From Kocuria rosea (lineage in GTDB: Bacteria > Actinomycetota > Actinomycetes > Actinomycetales > Micrococcaceae), in contig NZ_CP035103.1 of the NCBI RefSeq assembly GCF_006094695.1, forward strand, positions 124,001 to 188,000: DNA of 64,000 nt. The letters run 5' to 3'. Below the pieces are notes generated by a model that did not search any database, was not told the DNA's origin, and saw only the letters and a program-made list of their open reading frames with translations. Below are positions 59,658 through 64,000 of this stretch, piece after piece (the first letter of the stretch is position 1; the number at the start of each line of letters is the position of its first letter). The translations under genes and the position numbers were made by a program.

Positions 59658-60938
59658 ATGTTCGGCATGCCCCGCCGCCTGCTCTTCGGCTATCTCGCCC
59701 TCGCCATTTTCATGACCGGTGATGGTTTTGAGCTCACGTTCCTGTCCCGCTTCCTCGTCGAGAACGGCTTCACGCCTACCCAGGCCGGCCTCGTCTTCAC
59801 CGTCTACGGCCTGGTGGTCGCCATCTCGGCATGGACCACCGGCGTGCTCGCCGAAGTCGTCGGCGCCAAGCGCCTCATGGTCCTCGGCGGCGTCCTCTGG
59901 ATGGTGCTGCACGTCCTGTTCCTGACCGTGGGGCTGGAGAGCGTGGTCGGCACGATCCTGATCTACGCCCTGCGCGGGGTCGCCTACCCGCTGTTCATGT
60001 ACTCCTTCGTGGTGCTCATCGCGCAATCCGTGCACCCCAGCCGCCTGGCCTCGGCCATGGGGTGGTTCTGGGCGTCCTTCTCGCTGGGCATCGGGGTGAT
60101 GGGCGCCTATGTGCCCAGCCTCCTGGTCCCCGTCATCGGCGAGTATGCCACCCTCTGGGCGTCCCTGCCCTTCGTGGCGGCCGGCACCCTGATGTGCGCC
60201 TTCCTGGTCCCCGGCGCCCCGCCCGAGACGGACCTCTCCCAGAAGCTGCACGGCGCCGAGCGCACCCGCGAGCTGCTGCGCGGGGTGACCATCCTGGTGG
60301 AGAACCGGCAAATCGCCCTCTCCGTGGTCATCCGCGTGCTGTGCAACCTCACGCTCTACGCGTTCCCCATGATGATGCCGCTGTACCTGACCACCGGTGA
60401 GATCGGCGGGCAGTCCTGGTTCACCCTGCCCGAGTGGATGATGCTCTGGGCGATCATGAACACCATCACCATCGGCGCCAACATCGTCTGGGGTCGGCTC
60501 GGCGACCGCTACGGCTGGATGCGCCAGATGCGCTGGTTCGGCTTCGGCGGCATGGCCCTCGCGGTCCTCGCCTTCGCCTACGTCCCGGTGTGGTTCGGCC
60601 CCAGCTTCCCGGCCATGGTCGGGGCGGCCGTGCTCTTCGCCCTGTCCGTCACCGCGTTCGTCCCGATGGGCGCCATCTTCCCGGCCCTGGCCCCCGAGCA
60701 CCGCGGCGCGGCGATCTCCGCCCACAACCTCGCCTCCGGGCTGACCACGTTCCTCGGCCCCGGCATCGCCACCCTGCTGCTGCCCGTCCTCGGCCCGATC
60801 GGGGTGTGCTGGGTCTTCGCCGGCCTGATGCTCCTCGGCACCCTCACCACCTTCTTCATCCACCCGCCCCAGCCCGGCCTCACCACCGAGGACGGCCGGA
60901 TGCTCCCGCGCCGCGACCGCCTCGCCATGGCCGCCTGA
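59658..60938 (+). CDS. MFS transporter, RbtT/DalT/CsbX polyol type
   Basis: 426 residues, 12 helices. The N-terminus RLLFGYLALAIFMTGDGFELTFLSRFLVENGFTPTQAGLVFTVYG is distinctive of the ribitol/arabinitol (RbtT/DalT) and CsbX group. The loop is GVLAEVVGAKRLMVLGG, and the second half has NIVWGRLGDRYGWMRQMRW. ATG 59658 is chosen for its RBS (GAAGGAG seven bases upstream). It is directly followed by a xylitol-dehydrogenase-like gene and an AraC regulator, so import of a sugar alcohol is the likely role. Confidence 0.87.
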   Translation: MFGMPRRLLFGYLALAIFMTGDGFELTFLSRFLVENGFTPTQAGLVFTVYGLVVAISAWTTGVLAEVVGAKRLMVLGGVLWMVLHVLFLTVGLESVVGTILIYALRGVAYPLFMYSFVVLIAQSVHPSRLASAMGWFWASFSLGIGVMGAYVPSLLVPVIGEYATLWASLPFVAAGTLMCAFLVPGAPPETDLSQKLHGAERTRELLRGVTILVENRQIALSVVIRVLCNLTLYAFPMMMPLYLTTGEIGGQSWFTLPEWMMLWAIMNTITIGANIVWGRLGDRYGWMRQMRWFGFGGMALAVLAFAYVPVWFGPSFPAMVGAAVLFALSVTAFVPMGAIFPALAPEHRGAAISAHNLASGLTTFLGPGIATLLLPVLGPIGVCWVFAGLMLLGTLTTFFIHPPQPGLTTEDGRMLPRRDRLAMAA

Positions 60939-61027
60939 AAGGACCTGAGATCATGAACCCCACCACGCTCACCGCCCCGAACCCCACGACCACCGCCGCG
61001 AAGCCCCCGAGCACCCAGGAGAGCACC

Positions 61028-62068
61028 ATGGACGCCGTCGTCCTCGAACGCCAGCACGAGATCCAGGTCCGGCCCGTCCCCGGGCTGCGCCCGGTGGGCC
61101 CCGGCGAGGTGCGCATCGGCGTGCACACCGTGGGCATCTGCGGCAGCGACGTCCACTACTTCACGCACGGCAGGATCGGCCCCTACGTCGTCGAGAACCC
61201 CATGGTCCTCGGCCACGAGGCCTCCGGCACGGTGCTGGAGGTGGGGGAGGGCGTGGACCACCTGGCCGTGGGGGACCGGGTCTGCATGGAGCCGGGCATC
61301 CCCAACCCGCGCTCCCGGGCCGCGCGCCTGGGCATGTACAACGTGGACCCGGACGTGCAGTTCTGGGCCACGCCCCCGGTGGACGGCTGCCTGCAGCCCG
61401 AGATCATCCACCCGGCCGACTTCACCTACAAGCTCCCCGAGCAGCTCTCGCTGGAGGAGGGCGCCCTGATCGAGCCCTTCGCCGTGGCGGTGCACGCGGT
61501 GACCAAGGCCGGCCTGGCGCCGGGCGACGTCGTGGTGGTGGTGGGTGCCGGCACCATCGGGGTGCTCACCGCCATCGCGGCCGCCGCGAGCGGGGCGTCC
61601 CGCGTGTACATCTCGGACGTGGCACCGGAGAAGTTCGCCAAGATCGAGGCCTATCCGACCATCCACCCCGTGGACGTCTCCCGCCAGGACCTCGGCGAGG
61701 CCGTGCGGGAGGCCACCGACGGCTGGGGCGCGGACGTGGTCTTCGAGGCCAGCGGCAGCCCGCACGTGTTCGGAAACCTGTGGGAGCTCCCCGCGCCCGG
61801 CGGGACCGTGGTCCTGGTCGGCATCCCCGTGGACCCGGTGCCGCTGGACGTCGCCGCGGCCCAGGCCCGGGAGCTGCGGATCGAGACCGTGTTCCGCTAC
61901 GCCAACTCCTACCAGCGGGCCATCGAGCTCGCCGCCTCCCCGGCCGTGGACCTGGGCGCCCTGATCAGCGCCACCTATCCGTTCGCCGACGCCGTGGCCG
62001 CGTTCGAGCGCGGCGCCGAGGGCCGGCCCACCGACACGAAGATCCAGATCCGCGTGGCCGGAGCCTGA
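61028..62068 (+). CDS. Xylitol/polyol dehydrogenase (MDR family)
   Basis: 346 residues from the chosen ATG. Zinc ligands are C38 (GICGSDVHY), H63-E64 (GHEASG) and E149 (GALIEPF). The structural-zinc cysteines of sorbitol dehydrogenases are absent, and the segment reads MEPGIPNPRSRAARLGMYNVDPDVQFWATPPVDG, as in bacterial xylitol dehydrogenases. NAD motif VVVGAGTIGVL. An ATG at 60953 (RBS AAAGGA) would add 25 Thr/Pro/Ala residues without homology; 61028 has its own AGGAG and starts right at the domain. It oxidises the imported polyol to a ketose. Confidence 0.85.
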   Translation: MDAVVLERQHEIQVRPVPGLRPVGPGEVRIGVHTVGICGSDVHYFTHGRIGPYVVENPMVLGHEASGTVLEVGEGVDHLAVGDRVCMEPGIPNPRSRAARLGMYNVDPDVQFWATPPVDGCLQPEIIHPADFTYKLPEQLSLEEGALIEPFAVAVHAVTKAGLAPGDVVVVVGAGTIGVLTAIAAAASGASRVYISDVAPEKFAKIEAYPTIHPVDVSRQDLGEAVREATDGWGADVVFEASGSPHVFGNLWELPAPGGTVVLVGIPVDPVPLDVAAAQARELRIETVFRYANSYQRAIELAASPAVDLGALISATYPFADAVAAFERGAEGRPTDTKIQIRVAGA

Positions 62069-62070
62069 CC

Positions 62071-62973
62071 GTGGTCGCCGCCGCACGGAGCACGACGCCG
62101 GAGGACGCCACCTCCCCGGTCCGGGAGCTGGTGATCCCGGACCCGTCGAGCTCCGTGCGGTGGCACGAGCACGACTGGCCCCACCCCCTGGCCCGCTGGC
62201 ACTACCACCCCGAGGTGGAGGTGCACCTGATCCGGGAGTCCTCCGGGACGGTGATGGCCGGCGACTGGGCCGGGCCCTTCGGCCCCGGCCACCTCAGCCT
62301 CATGGGCTCCTTCCTGCCGCACAACTGGATCTCCCACCGCGACGACAGCGCCGTGGTCCGCAACCGGGACGCCGTGCTCCAGTTCGACCAGGAGCGGTTC
62401 TTCGCCGCCGCCGGGACGCTGCCCGAGCTCGAGGCCCTGCGCCCGCTCCTGGACGCCGCGGCCCGGGGCATCGAGTTCACCGGCCGCACCGCCGTCCAGG
62501 GCGCGGCGGCGATGGAGGCGGTGAACGGCACGTTCGGGCTCCGGCGGCTGGCCGCCGTGGCCGAGCTGCTGGCCGTCCTCGCCGAGTCCCCGGAGAGCGA
62601 GCGCCGCTACCTGGACAGCCGCGGCGGCACCTACCGCCTGGACGCGTCCGAGGCCGAGGTCTTCAACCGGGCGCTGGGCTACATCACCGAGCACCTGGAC
62701 GGCCGGATGCTCGTGCCCGAGGTGGCCGAGGCCGTGGGCCTGAGCCGGGACGCGTTCTCCCGGCTGTTCGCCAAGGCCACCGGGGTGGGCTTCAATCGCA
62801 CGGTCACCCGGATGCGGCTCACCGAGGCCTGCCGGCTGCTGCGGGGCACCGACCTGCCCGTCTCGGACATCTGCTACCGGGTGGGCTTCACCAACCTCTC
62901 CAACTTCAACCGGCACTTCCGAGCCACCACCGGCACCACGCCGTCCCGGTACCGGCGGATCGACCAGCTCTGA
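62071..62973 (+). CDS. AraC-family transcriptional regulator
   Basis: 300 residues. N-terminal cupin-like sensor (WHEHDWPHPLARWHYHPEVEVHLIRESSGTVMAGDW) with clustered His. C-terminal double HTH: VPEVAEAVGLSRDAFSRLFAKATGVGFNRTVTRMRLTEACRLL and SDICYRVGFTNLSNFNRHFRATTGTTPSRYRR. GTG 62071 lies two bases after the dehydrogenase stop with CCGGAG upstream, so it is cotranscribed with the polyol genes and likely activates them in response to the substrate. Confidence 0.92.
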   Translation: MVAAARSTTPEDATSPVRELVIPDPSSSVRWHEHDWPHPLARWHYHPEVEVHLIRESSGTVMAGDWAGPFGPGHLSLMGSFLPHNWISHRDDSAVVRNRDAVLQFDQERFFAAAGTLPELEALRPLLDAAARGIEFTGRTAVQGAAAMEAVNGTFGLRRLAAVAELLAVLAESPESERRYLDSRGGTYRLDASEAEVFNRALGYITEHLDGRMLVPEVAEAVGLSRDAFSRLFAKATGVGFNRTVTRMRLTEACRLLRGTDLPVSDICYRVGFTNLSNFNRHFRATTGTTPSRYRRIDQL

Positions 62974-63004
62974 GGCCGGCCGGAGGGGCCCGGCAGGACG
63001 TGCT

Positions 63005-63718
63005 TCAGAGCGCCTGCAGCAGGACCAGCACGGCGCCCAGCGCCGAGGCGCCGAGGCCCACCCGCCGGACGATGCGCCGGTTGATCCGCGCGTTGACCGC
63101 TCCGGACACCGCGAAGCCCAGGACCATGGCGGGCAGGAGCGCGGCCGCGAAGAGCACGGTCCGGCGGTCGATCGAGCCCACCACGGTCAGCGCCACGAGG
63201 GCCATCACGGCGCCGACCAGGAAGAAGGCGCTCATCGTGCCGCGCATCCGGGCCCGCGAGGACCCGTGCCACACGAGCGCCATGGGCGGGCCGCCGATGG
63301 ACGTGGCCGTCCCCAGGAGCCCGGAGGCCGCCCCCGCGACGACGACGGCCGCGGGCCGGGGCCGCGGCCGCCAGCCGCACACGCTGAGCAGCACGGCCAG
63401 CAGCACGGTGCTCGCCAGGACGAGGGCCAGCGTCCGGGCGGACAGGACGGCCACCAGCAGTGCTCCCGCCACGGTGCCGGGGACCTGCCCCGCCACGGCC
63501 CAGCCCGCGTCCTTGACGTCCACGGCGGCGCGGTCCCGCAGCACGCCGAGCGCGGTGAGCCCGGTGACCACCAGGATGAGAGAACCGGGCAGCAGGGTGG
63601 GGTCGAACAGGGCGATCACGGGGGCGGAGAGCAGGGCCACGCCGAAGCCGATCGCTCCCTGCAGACAGGACGCGATGCTCACCACGAGCGCGACGACGGC
63701 GAGCTCCAGGCCGGTCAT
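63005..63718 (-). CDS. TauE/SafE-family sulfite/anion exporter permease
   Basis: 237 residues with about eight helices in two repeats: GLELAVVALVVSIASCLQGAIGFGVALLSAPVIALFDP at the N-terminus and GAASGLLGTATSIGGPPMALVWH in the middle, the two conserved Gly/Pro-rich motifs of the TauE/SafE family. The ATG at 63718 has GGGAGG upstream; the longer frame would add hydrophilic sequence. The family moves sulfite, sulfoacetate and other C2 sulfur compounds or acids. No sulfur-metabolism gene is adjacent. Confidence 0.85.
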   Translation of the reverse strand: MTGLELAVVALVVSIASCLQGAIGFGVALLSAPVIALFDPTLLPGSLILVVTGLTALGVLRDRAAVDVKDAGWAVAGQVPGTVAGALLVAVLSARTLALVLASTVLLAVLLSVCGWRPRPRPAAVVVAGAASGLLGTATSIGGPPMALVWHGSSRARMRGTMSAFFLVGAVMALVALTVVGSIDRRTVLFAAALLPAMVLGFAVSGAVNARINRRIVRRVGLGASALGAVLVLLQAL

Positions 63719-63970
63719 CCAGCACCTCCCGGTCGCGAGCAGGGGATGGGTGAATTGTTCCACCTCCGGAAGCCGCCCGGAGATCGTGCCCCCGGCGAGG
63801 ACGGTCCGCGTCCCGCGGCTCCCTCGGCTCGTCCGGATCACCTGAGGGCCGGCTGTTCCCTCACCTGCCCCGCACCGATAGCCTCGAGCTGGGCGGTGCT
63901 GCTCAAGGACCGCCTGTCCTGGTGACCCGGTGCCGGCGACGGCCCGGTCACTCGAATCTGGGAGGTCAAC

Positions 63971-64000
63971 ATGACTGATGCACAGCAGGATCCGAACCAG
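63971..64000 (+). CDS. 5' end of an unidentified gene, cut by the window
   Basis: ATG at 63971 with GGGAGG six bases upstream, then ten open codons (MTDAQQDPNQ). Too short to name. A GTGACC...GGTCAC pair (63922-63951) lies in its promoter region. Confidence 0.55.
   Translation, partial: MTDAQQDPNQ

Noticed and set aside
63971..64000. Naming the last partial gene (for example a catalase)
   Set aside because: Ten codons are not enough for any identification.

Overview
The window is high-GC actinobacterial chromosome. The actinobacterial signs are leaderless-looking promoters, many GTG/TTG starts, ATGA/GTGA overlaps and an MptB-type polyprenol-phosphomannose mannosyltransferase. It most resembles Micrococcales, possibly Kocuria-like; genus is a guess from gene content. 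I saw no rRNA, tRNA, CRISPR array, insertion sequence or phage. One gene, a helicase at 56175-59354, is clearly lower in GC than everything else and looks acquired.

Layout. 1-2902: a dioxygenase and two oxidoreductase genes, each of the latter broken by one apparent 1-base indel. 3078-6173: a tctC-tctB-tctA carboxylate uptake operon, facing a universal stress protein and an MFS gene (6425-8053). 8207-18423: a membrane glycan block with two HGSNAT/DUF1624-like acyltransferase paralogues enclosing two tandem GT87-type mannosyltransferases, an MptB-like enzyme, a two-component system and a small unknown protein. This suits synthesis and acyl decoration of a lipomannan-like lipoglycan. 18567-19784: an MFS exporter.

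19940-32463 is the most coherent pathway. gcdH faces an operon of PaaG-like crotonase, TAXI-TRAP binding lipoprotein, fused TRAP permease, enoyl-CoA hydratase, 3-hydroxyacyl-CoA dehydrogenase, SUGCT-like class III CoA-transferase, hot-dog thioesterase, MFS transporter and a second acyl-CoA dehydrogenase, closed by a LysR regulator. Together they read as uptake of glutarate (or a related dicarboxylate), activation to the CoA thioester, oxidative decarboxylation to crotonyl-CoA, hydration and oxidation to acetoacetyl-CoA.

32669-35219: a Tat-exported acetamidase/formamidase preceded by a paralogue that lacks the central core. 35263-37359: DoxX, small unknowns and a MarR regulator. 37480-42606: mmsA-mmsB (methylmalonate semialdehyde and 3-hydroxyisobutyrate), an MHS transporter and a LysR gene. 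42640-47956: an acid-sugar block (LtnD-like dehydrogenase, DUF1537 kinase, divergent GntR, GatY-like aldolase, aldo-keto reductase). 48050-52656: CPBP protease, then a PadR-ABC-FtsX-type operon. 52766-56156: small ABM-like protein, OpgB/LtaS-like phosphoglycerol transferase, zinc alcohol dehydrogenase. 56175-59354: PLD-helicase-DUF3427 protein. 59658-62973: polyol transporter, xylitol-dehydrogenase-like enzyme and AraC regulator. 63005-64000: TauE/SafE permease and the first codons of another gene.

Regulatory signals worth noting are GTGA-N6-TCAC (CRP/GlxR-like) palindromes in several divergent promoters, a set of TANNNT-N6-ATG leaderless starts, operator-like repeats next to the MarR, GntR and PadR genes, and long perfect terminator hairpins.
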